Part shown: piece by piece, positions 54,833-63,694 of the stretch
How the letters are laid out: the number at the start of each line of letters is the position of its first letter
Position numbering within the stretch: position 1 is the stretch's first letter
Origin: Actomonas sp051209155
GTDB lineage: Bacteria > Verrucomicrobiota > Verrucomicrobiia > Opitutales > Opitutaceae
Direction: 5' to 3' (one strand)
DNA length: 64,000 nt
Assembly (NCBI GenBank): GCA_051209155.1
Contig: JBPJGB010000001.1
The notes under the pieces: generated by a model
The model's database searches: none
What the model was told of the DNA's origin: nothing
What the model saw: only the letters and a program-made list of their open reading frames with translations
Translations under genes and position numbers: made by a program

Positions 54833-55387
54833 ATGCAATCGCCTCCCGTCGTGACCCCTTCCGTTCTCGTTTCCGCCGCCGCGAGGGCCAACCTCGTTTT
54901 GGTGGCCCAAGGTATCGAAGTCGTGCAGCGCCTCGGCGTTGCTCACTACACGGTGCCGGTGGCGGGTTGTTTCAACTCCTCGGCCGGCGGCCATTTCCGG
55001 CATGCGATCGAGCACTACCAAGCGCTGATCGGCGCGCTCGAGGAGGGCGAACTGGACTACGAAAACCGTGCCCGCGACATCCGCATCGAAACGGAAGCCG
55101 ACCATGCCGTCGCCATTTGGCGTGAGATCGAAAGCGGATTGAAACACTTTGCCGGCGGCGGCGTCACGGATCGCACGCTGCGGCTGGCCGCGGAGACCAG
55201 CGAAGGCGGCGTGCTGGTCACGTCCTTGGCCCGCGAACTGGAATTTTTGGTCAACCACACGGTGCACCATTTTGCGCTCATCGCCGTGATCGCGCATGCG
55301 CATGGCGTGGTGCTGCCGGCCGATTTTGGCATGGCGCCGTCCACGCTTAAATACCGTCAAACCCTCGCACCGGCATGTGCACGCTGA
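54833..55387 (+). CDS. DinB-family protein
   Basis: This 184-residue four-helix-bundle protein has the spaced histidines of DinB/YfiT-type putative metal enzymes: HFRHAIEHYQALI near residue 50 and ELEFLVNHTVHHFALIAVIA near residue 145. In DinB-like proteins, three His bind a metal, often nickel or zinc, and some act as thiol S-transferases. The function here is unknown. The ATG at 54833 was chosen; longer in-frame starts extend over unrelated sequence. Its end overlaps the next start by 13 bases. Confidence 0.85.
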   Translation: MQSPPVVTPSVLVSAAARANLVLVAQGIEVVQRLGVAHYTVPVAGCFNSSAGGHFRHAIEHYQALIGALEEGELDYENRARDIRIETEADHAVAIWREIESGLKHFAGGGVTDRTLRLAAETSEGGVLVTSLARELEFLVNHTVHHFALIAVIAHAHGVVLPADFGMAPSTLKYRQTLAPACAR

Positions 55388-56133
55388 GCTGGCTGCCGCA
55401 TCGCGACGCGGATGGTTACACCCTGTGGTTCAACCGCGATGAACTGCATACTCGCGCGGCCGAGCTGGCTCCGCGGGAGTTTGCGACCGATCGCGGGGTG
55501 ACCTGGCTGGCGCCGACAGATCCCGACAGCGGCGGCACTTGGCTGGCGGTCAACCAGTTCGGCGTCACGGCGGCGCTTTTGAACGACTACGCTTCGCCGT
55601 GGTCGCCTCCGGCCGACGGCCATCGTGACAGCCGCGGGCGTCTTGCCCCCCTGGCGATGGCGGCGAGCCATGCGCATGACGCCATCGCGACGATGGAGGA
55701 CGTGGATCTTGGGCGCACTCCGCCGTTTGAGCTCGTGGCGATCGATGGGGCGGGGGGCGTGGCGCGTCTGCGCTGGAACGGTTGCCAACGGCGCATCGAC
55801 TTCGATCAACAGGTGGTGGGGCCGATCACCTCGTCGTCGCATCAACCCACGCGGATCGCGGCCGCCCGGCGACGGGCGTATCCGCAGTGTAATGACGCCG
55901 CCGCCATCGCCGCCTTTCACCACTCCCATGATACGGAGGCCTCGGCTGCGTCGGTGAACATGAGCCGTGACAACGCGGCGACGCGCAGCATCAGCTGCAT
56001 TCGCATTGGCGCGGAGTGGGTCGTCTTCGATTACGAACCGCAGAACTGGCCGGGCACCCCGCGCGTGGGTGGCGGCAAGCGCCAGTGGCGATTGCCCCGC
56101 GTGCTGGCGATTTCTCCCACATTTCCGGAATAG
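55375..56133 (+). CDS. NRDE (TANGO2)-family protein
   Basis: This 252-residue protein begins MCTLSWLPHRDADGYTLWF and has the namesake NRDE in FNRDELHTRA. SGGTWLAVNQFGVTAALLN follows, which is typical of the family. Eukaryotic TANGO2 is linked to haem or lipid handling, but the bacterial role is not established. The second-residue Cys suggests an Ntn-hydrolase-like fold. It overlaps the DinB gene by 13 bases and precedes a DoxX gene by 30 bases, in the same direction. Confidence 0.88.
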   Translation: MCTLSWLPHRDADGYTLWFNRDELHTRAAELAPREFATDRGVTWLAPTDPDSGGTWLAVNQFGVTAALLNDYASPWSPPADGHRDSRGRLAPLAMAASHAHDAIATMEDVDLGRTPPFELVAIDGAGGVARLRWNGCQRRIDFDQQVVGPITSSSHQPTRIAAARRRAYPQCNDAAAIAAFHHSHDTEASAASVNMSRDNAATRSISCIRIGAEWVVFDYEPQNWPGTPRVGGGKRQWRLPRVLAISPTFPE

Positions 56134-56163
56134 CTCCGACCCACCGCAACTCGCACGCCCCAT

Positions 56164-56574
56164 ATGAAAACAACCCTGGAATTAAGCAAAGGTCTCACCA
56201 TCGTGAGCTGGGTGGCGCGGGTGGTCGCGGCGGTGATCCTGCTGCAGACCCTCTATTTTAAGTTCAGTGGCCATCCGGACTCCGTGGCCATTTTTACCGC
56301 CGTGGGCCAGGAGCCCTGGGGGCGCATCGGGTCCGGGGTGGTTGAGCTCCTGGCGAGCGTGCTGTTGTTCATTCCCGGGCTGGTCGCGGTCGGTGCGGCG
56401 TTGGCGGTCGGGGTGATGAGCGGTGCGATCTTCTTTCACCTCACGAAACTCGGGGTGGTTGTGAACGACGACGGTGGTTCGTTGTTCGTCCTCGCCCTCG
56501 TGGTGTGGGTCTGTAGCGCGTTCGTGCTCTGGCTTTACCGTAAAACGCTGCCGGTCATCGGAGGTAAATTGTAA
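56164..56574 (+). CDS. DoxX-family membrane protein
   Basis: This 136-residue protein has four membrane helices of the DoxX type. VVAAVILLQTLYFKFSGHPD at the start carries the typical FKFxG, followed by the GSGVVELLASVLLFIPG helix. The family is linked to redox or membrane maintenance in other bacteria, without a firm reaction. Its stop overlaps the YHS gene start (TAATG), so the two are translationally coupled. Confidence 0.87.
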   Translation: MKTTLELSKGLTIVSWVARVVAAVILLQTLYFKFSGHPDSVAIFTAVGQEPWGRIGSGVVELLASVLLFIPGLVAVGAALAVGVMSGAIFFHLTKLGVVVNDDGGSLFVLALVVWVCSAFVLWLYRKTLPVIGGKL

Positions 56575-57011
56575 TGAAGAAGCTGATACTTTGCGCCCTG
56601 ATGGCGGTCGGGCTCGCCGCCGCGGCGAAGGCCGACGAGATCTATACCAATTGGCGGGGACTGGCCATCAAGGGCTACGATCCGGTCGCCTATTTTACCG
56701 CCGGTCGTCCGGTCGAGGGCGACAGCGATTTCGAGTTTGAGTGGCGGGATGCCACCTGGCGATTCGCCAGTGCGGAAAATCGCGATCTGTTTGCCGCCAA
56801 TCCGGAAAAGTATGCGCCACAATACGGTGGCTTCTGTGCCTGGGCGGTGAGCCAGGGCAAGACCGCGCCGATCGATCCGGACGCCTGGCGCATCGTCGAC
56901 GGCAAACTCTATCTCAACTACTCCGCCAAGGTGCAAAAGACCTGGGAGTCGGATATTCCCGGATTCATCAAACAGGCCGATGCAAACTGGCCCAAACTAC
57001 GCGACAAGTGA
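56574..57011 (+). CDS. Secreted YHS-domain protein
   Basis: This 145-residue protein has a Sec signal peptide (LILCALMAVGLAAAAKA). It has the YHS pattern: AIKGYDPVAYFTAGRPVEG, WRFASAENRDLFAANPEKYAP and YGGFCAWAVSQGKTAPIDPD. It belongs to the YHS-containing periplasmic proteins of Gram-negative bacteria. These are thought to bind metals or cofactors, but the activity is unproven. It is coupled to DoxX, and its end overlaps by 32 bases the start of the ATP-grasp gene. Confidence 0.9.
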   Translation: MKKLILCALMAVGLAAAAKADEIYTNWRGLAIKGYDPVAYFTAGRPVEGDSDFEFEWRDATWRFASAENRDLFAANPEKYAPQYGGFCAWAVSQGKTAPIDPDAWRIVDGKLYLNYSAKVQKTWESDIPGFIKQADANWPKLRDK

Positions 57012-58113
57012 GCTCGACGAGCGCGCATTGCGCAACTCGCTCGACGCCGTGATACCCGCCTCGGTCGGCTGGCGGCGTTGGCGTCTGCTCGTGTCGGCGT
57101 GGACGCGGTTCACGCGGTGGGAGTATTGGCCGATCTGGGCGATCTATCCGCCGGTGGTGCTGACCTGTCTCTGGCTCGCGGTCCGCCACCGGGGGGCGAT
57201 GCTGTTCACGGCGGTGAACCCCGGTATGCCGGCGGCCGGCGGCGTGGTGGGTTTTTCGAAAGCGGCCATTTTGCGCGGCTTGGCTGGCGCGGGCGAGGCG
57301 GTGGCGACCTGGGCCGTGATCGAGCCTGGCGCTTTTCCGGCGCGCAACGCGGCGGTGCGACGCTTCATGGCGGAGAACGATCTACGTTATCCGATTGTGT
57401 TGAAGCCCGATCGTGGTGAACGCGGCAGCGGGGTGGTCATTGCCCGGGATGCGGTCGCGGTGGAGGCGGCGTTGCGTGGTGAGTCGGGACCCTTGATCGC
57501 GCAGGCTTACGTGCCGGGGATGGAGTGGGGGGTCTTCTACGTGCGTCATCCGGCGGATGCGCAGGGCCGCATCTTCGCGGTGACCGACAAACGCATGGTG
57601 CATGTGACCGGCGATGGCCGCCGCACCTTGGAGCGACTCATCCTGCAGGATCGGCGGGCGATCGGGATGGCGCGTTTCTTCCTCGAAAAATTTTCCGCGC
57701 GATTGGCGGAGATTCCGGCCGAGGGCGAACAGATCGCCTTGAGCGAACTCGGCACGCACTGCCGCGGCGCATTGTTTTTGGATGGCGAAGATCAGATCAC
57801 GCCCGAGCTGACGGCGGCGGTCGATCGCGTGAGTCGGGCCTACGAGGGGTTCTATTTTGGCCGCTATGATTTGCGGGCGGAGTCGGTCGAGGCGATGCGA
57901 GCGGGGCGGTTCCAAGTGATCGAACTCAATGGCGTCACGTCGGAGGCGACCAGCATGTATGATCCGCGCCATTCGGTGTGGTTTGGGTGGCGCACCCTGT
58001 GTCGGCAATGGCGTCTGGCTTTCGAAATCGGCGCCGCCAATCGACGGTCGGGGGCGCGCGTATGGACCTTGGGCGAACTGCGGCAATTGCTGCGCGAACA
58101 CCGGGAAGCATGA
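56980..58113 (+). CDS. Membrane-associated ATP-grasp ligase of unknown substrate
   Basis: This 377-residue protein has a hydrophobic N-terminal segment, EYWPIWAIYPPVVLTCLWLA, likely a membrane anchor. AMLFTAVNPGMPAAGG follows, and then an ATP-grasp fold with RYPIVLKPDRGERGSGVVIA (ATP Lys near residue 142), YVPGMEWGVFY and FQVIELNGVTSEATSMYDP (metal-binding Glu-Asn near residue 315). These motifs resemble D-alanine-D-alanine-ligase-like enzymes. It begins inside the YHS gene and its stop overlaps the first OlsB-like gene (ATGA). With two N-acyltransferases and an O-acyltransferase following, it may make an amide precursor of a membrane lipid. This is inference. Confidence 0.85.
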   Translation: MQTGPNYATSELDERALRNSLDAVIPASVGWRRWRLLVSAWTRFTRWEYWPIWAIYPPVVLTCLWLAVRHRGAMLFTAVNPGMPAAGGVVGFSKAAILRGLAGAGEAVATWAVIEPGAFPARNAAVRRFMAENDLRYPIVLKPDRGERGSGVVIARDAVAVEAALRGESGPLIAQAYVPGMEWGVFYVRHPADAQGRIFAVTDKRMVHVTGDGRRTLERLILQDRRAIGMARFFLEKFSARLAEIPAEGEQIALSELGTHCRGALFLDGEDQITPELTAAVDRVSRAYEGFYFGRYDLRAESVEAMRAGRFQVIELNGVTSEATSMYDPRHSVWFGWRTLCRQWRLAFEIGAANRRSGARVWTLGELRQLLREHREA

Positions 58114-58865
58114 ACATGACCTCACCTACCTTGGCTCACCCGCTCAGCGCGGAAACCGATCGATACGTCCTGCGCCTGGCCACCTCGGCCGCCGATCTCG
58201 AGGCGGCGCAGCGATTGCGCTTCGCGGTCTTCAACCTCGAGTTGCATGAAGGTTTGATCGAATCCTATGCGACGGGCCGGGATGAGGATAGGTTTGATGC
58301 GGTGTGCGACCACCTGCTGGTCATCGAACGCGATTCGGCGACGGTGGTGGGCACCTACCGCATGCAGACCGGGGAGAGTGCCGCGCGGCATCACGGTTAT
58401 TACAGCGCGACGGAGTTTGACCTCTCACCGATGGAGCCGGCGCGCGGTGAAATTCTGGAGCTGGGGCGGGCTTGTGTCGCCGAAGGCCATCGGAATCAAA
58501 CGGTGCTCGGCCTGCTGTGGAAAGGCATCGCGCGCTACGCCAAGCTGCACGGGTCGCGCTATCTGGTCGGCTGCAGTTCACTCACCTCGCAGGATGCGGC
58601 GGGGGGGATGGGCACCTACGAACAACTCGCCAAACGCTGCTTGGTCGAGCCGCGTTGGCGGACGTTGCCCTTGCCGGCCTGGCGTTGCGGCGTGCCGGCG
58701 GGGGAGCCATTGAAGGTGCCGAAGTTGATGGCGGCCTATCTGGCGCTCGGGGCGCGCATATGCGGGGAGCCGTCGCTCGATCGCGAGTTTGGCACGATTG
58801 TTTTCCTCACCTGGCTCGACCTCGAGTCCCTGCCGTTGCGGGTGCTGCGCAAGTATCTGTCCTGA
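58110..58865 (+). CDS. OlsB-like N-acyltransferase (copy 1)
   Basis: This 251-residue GNAT-fold protein matches the OlsB/hemolysin-type acyltransferase family (Acetyltransf_5). RLRFAVFNLELHEGLIES, DEDRFDAVCDHLLVIE, VVGTYRMQTGE and ELGRACVAEGHRNQTVL are visible. OlsB attaches a 3-hydroxy-fatty acyl group from ACP to the alpha-amino group of ornithine, the first step of ornithine lipid synthesis. The amino acid used here is not known. It overlaps the ATP-grasp gene by four bases. A paralogue follows at 59047-59790 after a 181-base gap that has only a weak 5-bp hairpin near 58867. Confidence 0.88.
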   Translation: MNMTSPTLAHPLSAETDRYVLRLATSAADLEAAQRLRFAVFNLELHEGLIESYATGRDEDRFDAVCDHLLVIERDSATVVGTYRMQTGESAARHHGYYSATEFDLSPMEPARGEILELGRACVAEGHRNQTVLGLLWKGIARYAKLHGSRYLVGCSSLTSQDAAGGMGTYEQLAKRCLVEPRWRTLPLPAWRCGVPAGEPLKVPKLMAAYLALGARICGEPSLDREFGTIVFLTWLDLESLPLRVLRKYLS

Positions 58866-59046
58866 CCGCCGCATGGCGGCTTTAGGGTGACGAAGGCGAC
58901 GGTTTCGTTGCGACGGAGTGAGCGCCGCGTGACAATGGTGACAAATCGCCGACGGGCGCGGAGGGCGCTTGCACGGTTGCCGCCCGGTTCGCAGGGGAAT
59001 GAACTGCTGCACCGGCTAATGGGGGTTGGGCAGCGCTTTCGTTTTC

Positions 59047-59790
59047 ATGAGTGTGCGCGCTACTGTCGGGTCGGTCGGAACCAGTCGTTATCGGGCGTAT
59101 TGGGCGAAGGGCGAGTCGGACCTGCGACGGGCGCAGCGACTGCGCTTTGAGGTCTTCAACTTGGAGCTCAACGAAGGCTTGGTTTCGTCCCACCTGACCG
59201 GACTGGATGAGGACAAATTTGATCCGGCCTGTGAGCACCTGCTGGTGTTGGATCAGGCGACCGGCGCGGTCGTGGGAACCTACCGCATGCAGGACGGAGT
59301 CACGGCGTCGCGAAATTATGGATACTACAGCGCGCAGGAATTTGACTTCGCGCCCTTCGCCGATCGCCGGGCGCAGGTGCTCGAACTGGGTCGGGCTTGT
59401 GTCGCGGCGGAACATCGCAATCAGACCGTGCTCTCCTTGCTTTGGCGTGGCATCTTCCAGCGGGCGCGGGAGCGCGGTCTGCGCTACCTGATCGGTTGCA
59501 GCTCGCTTTCTTCGCAGGATGAGGCGGGGGCGTTGGTCACGTATCAGGGACTGGCGGCCCGGTTTCTGGCGGATGAGGGGTGGCGGACGCGGCCGGTGGA
59601 CGGCTGTCGTTGCCGACCGGCGCCGGCGGAGCCCTTGGCGGTGCCACGCTTGATGGTGGCCTATTTGGGCGCCGGAGCGCGGGTGTGCGGGGAGCCGGCG
59701 ATCGACCGCGAGTTTGGCACCATCGACTTCCTCACGGTGTTGGATATCGCGAACATGTCGTCGCGGTTTGCGCGAAAATACCTCGCCTGA
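59047..59790 (+). CDS. OlsB-like N-acyltransferase (copy 2)
   Basis: This 247-residue GNAT-fold protein aligns along its whole length with the product of 58110-58865: RLRFEVFNLELNEGLVSS, DEDKFDPACEHLLVLD, VVGTYRMQDGV, ELGRACVAAEHRNQTVL and a common C-terminus VCGEPAIDREFGTIDFL. The N-terminal part (MSVRATVGSVGTSRYRAYWA) differs. The duplication is old enough for clear divergence, so the copies may use different amines or acyl chains. The ATG at 59047 is chosen over an upstream TTG. Confidence 0.88.
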   Translation: MSVRATVGSVGTSRYRAYWAKGESDLRRAQRLRFEVFNLELNEGLVSSHLTGLDEDKFDPACEHLLVLDQATGAVVGTYRMQDGVTASRNYGYYSAQEFDFAPFADRRAQVLELGRACVAAEHRNQTVLSLLWRGIFQRARERGLRYLIGCSSLSSQDEAGALVTYQGLAARFLADEGWRTRPVDGCRCRPAPAEPLAVPRLMVAYLGAGARVCGEPAIDREFGTIDFLTVLDIANMSSRFARKYLA

Positions 59791-59819
59791 AGTCCGGGAT
59801 TTGCCGTGATGGCGGGTCC

Positions 59820-60614
59820 ATGGCCGTAGATGGATCACTGCCCGAGTCCCCCCCGATCCCATGGCGCTGGAGTATTCGCGCTTTTTGGCGGGTCGGGAAA
59901 TTGTTGCTCGGCGCAGCGGCCAGCGGGGTGGGGTATTTGGCGATGCCCAGGACGGAGCGAAACAGTGTCGCCGGGCGGGCGCGGTGGCTGCAGCGCACCT
60001 GTCAGCGAGCGTTGCGCGCGATGGAGGTGGAGGTGGAGCCGAATCAGCCGGCGCCGCCGCAGGGCGTGATGTTGACGCCCAATCACGTGAGTTACCTGGA
60101 TATTCTGGTCCTCTCTGCGCTCGCGCCGACGGTGTTTGTGGCGAAGGCGGAAGTGAAGGGGTGGCCCCTGTTCGGCTGGTTTGCGCGGCGAGCGGGCACG
60201 CTGTTTCTACGGCGCGAAGTGCGGGCGGATGTGGTGCGGGTCGGGGAGCAGTTGGCGCCGGTGATGGCGGCGGGCGTGAATCTGGTGGTGTTTTTGGAGG
60301 GCACGAGCACCGACGGGACGAGGGTGCGGACCTTTCGGCCCTCGATGTTGGAGCCGGCGGTGAAGGGCGGCTGGTTGGTTTGCCCGGTCACCCTAAACTA
60401 CCAAGTGCCGGATGGCGCCGACCCGCGGACGGAGGTTGCATGGTGGGGGACAATGCCTTTGGCGCCGCACCTGTTGGGTTTCGCGGGACTTGAATGGGTG
60501 CGTGCCGGCGTGCGCTGGGGGGAGGTGCTGACCGCGACGGGCGACCGTAAAGCATTGGCGGCGACGCTGCAGGCGGCGGTGGCTCGGCATTTGCCGTCGC
60601 CGCGGGCTGATTAA
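59820..60614 (+). CDS. 1-acyl-sn-glycerol-3-phosphate acyltransferase-like (PlsC/OlsA-like)
   Basis: This 264-residue membrane-associated acyltransferase has the block TPNHVSYLDILVLSAL with the HX4D pair H89/D94. It has AKAEVKGWPLFGWFARRAGTLFLRR in the middle and the FLEGTSTDG motif (E160), which replaces the more common FPEGTRS. A hydrophobic helix lies near residues 25-40. Enzymes of this group make phosphatidic acid (PlsC) or add the second acyl chain to lyso-ornithine lipid (OlsA). Placement after two OlsB-like genes favours the OlsA-type role, but PlsC cannot be excluded. The ATG at 59820 is chosen. Confidence 0.88.
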   Translation: MAVDGSLPESPPIPWRWSIRAFWRVGKLLLGAAASGVGYLAMPRTERNSVAGRARWLQRTCQRALRAMEVEVEPNQPAPPQGVMLTPNHVSYLDILVLSALAPTVFVAKAEVKGWPLFGWFARRAGTLFLRREVRADVVRVGEQLAPVMAAGVNLVVFLEGTSTDGTRVRTFRPSMLEPAVKGGWLVCPVTLNYQVPDGADPRTEVAWWGTMPLAPHLLGFAGLEWVRAGVRWGEVLTATGDRKALAATLQAAVARHLPSPRAD

Positions 60615-60700
60615 GCGGCTGGGGCAAGCGGGTCTTGTGCTGGGCGGGCGGATACCCTTGAGTCCAGCGTCCCCTTCAACCCAAACCTCGTTAATACGCA

Positions 60701-61810
60701 ATGTCGTCGAACCCCCACGACCTGACCGGTGCCGGCAACTGGGCCACCGTCTCGCGCCAGCCCTTTGGCGAAACTCGCGACGGTGAGTCCACCGAGCTTT
60801 TCAGCCTCACCAACGCCCGCGGGATGCGGGTCGACATCAGCAACTACGGGGCAACGATTGTGCGTTGGCTGGCGCCCGATCGGGACGGGGCGATGGGCGA
60901 TGTCGTGCTGGGTTACGACACGCTGGCGGCCTACGAGGCCGGCGGAAGTTATTTCGGCGCGGTGGTGGGACGATTTGGGAACCGCATCGCGGCGGGGCGC
61001 TTTTCGCTCGATGGCGAAACGTTCTCGCTGCCCACCAACAATTCGCCGGGAGGGATCCCGTGTCACTTGCACGGCGGCCCCAAGGGATTTGATCGGCGGG
61101 TATGGCAGGCGAAGGTGGTGGCCGAAGGCGAGCAGGCTCGCCTCTCCCTGACCCTGCACAGCGCGAGCGGTGATGCCGGGTATCCCGGAAATTTGGACGC
61201 GACGGTGGCCTACTTGCTGAAGGCGGACAACACGCTGGAAGTGACCTACAGCGCCACGACGGACGCCGCGACGCCCGTCAACCTCACCCAGCACACCTAC
61301 TTCAACCTGGCGGGCTCCGGCGCGATCACGGGCCACATCCTGCAGATGCAGCATGCATCGCGCTTTCTGCCGGTGGATGAAGGCCAGATCCCGACGGGCG
61401 AACTCGCGCCGGTGGCGGACACGCCGTTTGACTTCCGGGCGCCACGGCCGATCGGTTCGCGGATCGATGACGCGCACCCGCAGATCGCGATCGGGCAGGG
61501 CTACGACCATTGCTGGGCCTTCGATCAGGCGGACGGCACGCGGCACTTGGCGGCGAAGGTGATGGAGCCGATGAGCGGGCGGGTATTGGAAGTCTGGACC
61601 ACCGAACCGGGGGTTCAGTTTTACAGCGGTGCTTTCATCAAGCCGGGGGACGCCGGCAAGGACGGGGCGGTTTATCAGCCGCGATCCGGTTTCTGTTTGG
61701 AAACGCAACACTTCCCGGATTCCCCGAACCGTCCGGAGTTTCCGGATACGATCCTAAGGCCCGGCGAGACCTATCGTTCGGTCACCAGCTTTCAATTCAC
61801 GACCGCCTGA
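60701..61810 (+). CDS. galM: Aldose 1-epimerase (mutarotase)
   Basis: This 369-residue beta-sandwich enzyme interconverts the alpha and beta anomers of aldoses such as galactose and glucose. Visible residues are VVGRFGNRIAAGRFSLDG, the substrate-binding HLHGGPKGFDRRVW, catalytic H198 in LTQHTYFNLAG and the catalytic base E302 in VWTTEPGVQFYSG. The length and order fit the family. The following genes encode a sodium/sugar symporter and a HAD phosphomutase/phosphatase, which fits a sugar-use cluster. Confidence 0.94.
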   Translation: MSSNPHDLTGAGNWATVSRQPFGETRDGESTELFSLTNARGMRVDISNYGATIVRWLAPDRDGAMGDVVLGYDTLAAYEAGGSYFGAVVGRFGNRIAAGRFSLDGETFSLPTNNSPGGIPCHLHGGPKGFDRRVWQAKVVAEGEQARLSLTLHSASGDAGYPGNLDATVAYLLKADNTLEVTYSATTDAATPVNLTQHTYFNLAGSGAITGHILQMQHASRFLPVDEGQIPTGELAPVADTPFDFRAPRPIGSRIDDAHPQIAIGQGYDHCWAFDQADGTRHLAAKVMEPMSGRVLEVWTTEPGVQFYSGAFIKPGDAGKDGAVYQPRSGFCLETQHFPDSPNRPEFPDTILRPGETYRSVTSFQFTTA

Positions 61811-61901
61811 TCCCCTCGGCACTTTGGGGGGACGGTTGGTTTGACCTGGCAGCCTTGGGTCGCGCCGCAGTTCCCGGTTTCCACCTCTCACGTTTATTCT
61901 C

Positions 61902-63629
61902 ATGCACCTACTCGAAGTCGTTCTGTTCGTCACCGCCGTCGTCGGCGTCATTTGGCTTGGTATCTGGAAGAGCAAGGGTGCCGGCTCCGAGGCCGGTGCC
62001 AGCGGCTACTTCCTGGCCGGTCGCGGTCTGACCTGGTGGCTGGTGGGCTTTTCGCTCATCGCGGCCAACATTTCGACGGAGCAGTTTGTGGGCATGTCGG
62101 GCTCGTCGGCCAATTGGCTCGGCATGGCGATCGCCTCTTATGAGTGGATGGCCGCGATCACGCTGGTGGTGGTGGCGTTCTGGTTCCTGCCGAAGTTCCT
62201 CAAGGTCGGCCTCTACACGATTCCGGAGTTTTTGGAGTATCGCTACGGCACGGTGTCGCGCATGGCCATGGCGATCCCGGCCATCGTGACGCTGGTGTTT
62301 GTGACCACGGCTTCGGTGATTTTCTCCGGCGCGAAGTTTGTGTCGGAGTATTACCACGACGTGCCGGTGCTCAACAGCCTCACGGCCTGCTGCTGGCTCA
62401 TCGCGATTTTTGCGGCGGTGTATGTTTACATCGGCGGTCTGCGGGCCTGCGCGTGGACCGATCTCGTGTGGGGCTCGGCGCTGATCGTGGGCGGATTCAT
62501 CGTCGCCGTGCTCGCCTTCACGACTTTGGCCGAGAAGCCGGCGGAGGAGTTGATCTTGACCAAGGTGCAAAATTCATCGGCGACCGTCGCCGACCTCGAG
62601 GCGGCGGGGCCGTGGGAGCGGTTCATGTTGCTCAATGATGGCAAGGACGGTGAGGCCGAGGTGCGCAACGGCCCAAACACGGCGGGCGGCAAGGTGCACA
62701 TGGTGCGACCGGTGGAGGACTCGGATATCCCGTGGACCGCGTTATTGGTCGGCCTGTGGATTCCCAACTTTTTCTATTGGGGGCTCAACCAATACATCGT
62801 GCAGCGCACGCTGGGTGCGAAGTCACTGGCGGAAGGGCAGAAGGGTATCGTGTTCGCGGCCTTCCTGAAGCTGTTGATTCCCTTCCTGGTCGTGATTCCG
62901 GGTATCCTGGCTTTCAACCTCTTTAGTGAGCAGATGGCGCTGCCGGGTGGAGGCTACGATTACGACAGCGCGTTTCCGGTGCTGGTGCGTGAGTTGGTGA
63001 AACCCATGCCGCTCATTTCGTGGTTCGTATTGGCGGCGCTGGCGGGTGCGGTGATCAGCTCGCTTGCGTCCATGCTCAACTCGGCTTCGACCATCGCGAC
63101 GATGGATCTTTATGCGAAGTTCACCGGCGAGAAGGACGAGATGAAGTTGGTCGGCATGGGTAAGATCTTCGTGACCATCTTCGTGGTGCTCGCCGCGTTG
63201 CTGGCGCCGCAGTTGAACAAACTCACCTCCATTTTCGCCTACATCCAGGAGTTCCAAGGCTTCATCTCGCCGGGCATTCTGGCGGTGTTCATCTTTGGCT
63301 TTTTCTCGCCGCGCACGCCGCGGTTCTTCGGGTGGCTGGGTATCGTGATCAACGCCGTATCGTATGCCGCCTTTAAGTGGGTGTTGGGGCCGTGGCTCGT
63401 TTCGAATGGCTGGTGGTATTCCGGCGAGATGGCCTTCCTCGATCGCATGGCACTGTGCTTCTTCCTCGTGTTGGCGGTGGGCGCGTTGGTCACGAAGTTC
63501 AAGCCTCTGCCCGAGCCGGTGGTGATGCCGACCAACGACGCGATCGAGCTGGAGACGTCCTCCGGTGCGAAGCTGGTCGGTATCGGTGTCTGTGTGCTGA
63601 CGGTGATCTTTTACGTGATCTTCTGGTGA
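61902..63629 (+). CDS. Sodium/sugar symporter (SSS family)
   Basis: This 575-residue protein with about 14 helices belongs to the sodium:solute symporters (LeuT-type fold). Landmarks are YFLAGRGLTWWLVGFSLIAA, STEQFVGMSGSSANWLGMA, FLPKFLKVGLYTIPEFLEYR and the sodium-site helix AGAVISSLASMLNSASTIAT. The closest known styles are the sodium/glucose and sodium/galactose (SglT-like) transporters. The large loop at residues about 220-270 is soluble. Its place between galM and a HAD sugar-phosphate enzyme supports a sugar substrate. Confidence 0.92.
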   Translation: MHLLEVVLFVTAVVGVIWLGIWKSKGAGSEAGASGYFLAGRGLTWWLVGFSLIAANISTEQFVGMSGSSANWLGMAIASYEWMAAITLVVVAFWFLPKFLKVGLYTIPEFLEYRYGTVSRMAMAIPAIVTLVFVTTASVIFSGAKFVSEYYHDVPVLNSLTACCWLIAIFAAVYVYIGGLRACAWTDLVWGSALIVGGFIVAVLAFTTLAEKPAEELILTKVQNSSATVADLEAAGPWERFMLLNDGKDGEAEVRNGPNTAGGKVHMVRPVEDSDIPWTALLVGLWIPNFFYWGLNQYIVQRTLGAKSLAEGQKGIVFAAFLKLLIPFLVVIPGILAFNLFSEQMALPGGGYDYDSAFPVLVRELVKPMPLISWFVLAALAGAVISSLASMLNSASTIATMDLYAKFTGEKDEMKLVGMGKIFVTIFVVLAALLAPQLNKLTSIFAYIQEFQGFISPGILAVFIFGFFSPRTPRFFGWLGIVINAVSYAAFKWVLGPWLVSNGWWYSGEMAFLDRMALCFFLVLAVGALVTKFKPLPEPVVMPTNDAIELETSSGAKLVGIGVCVLTVIFYVIFW

Positions 63630-63694
63630 CGGTCGCGGCGCGCGGTGCGCCCAGGGTTGCATGACTTGGGTCTGCTGCCCTTGGCTGGGGGTTT

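Noticed and set aside
54626..55360. 245-codon N-terminal extension of the membrane protein at 52448-54625
   Set aside because: It lies antisense to DinB. The membrane protein's natural N-terminus and first helix begin at the ATG at 54625.
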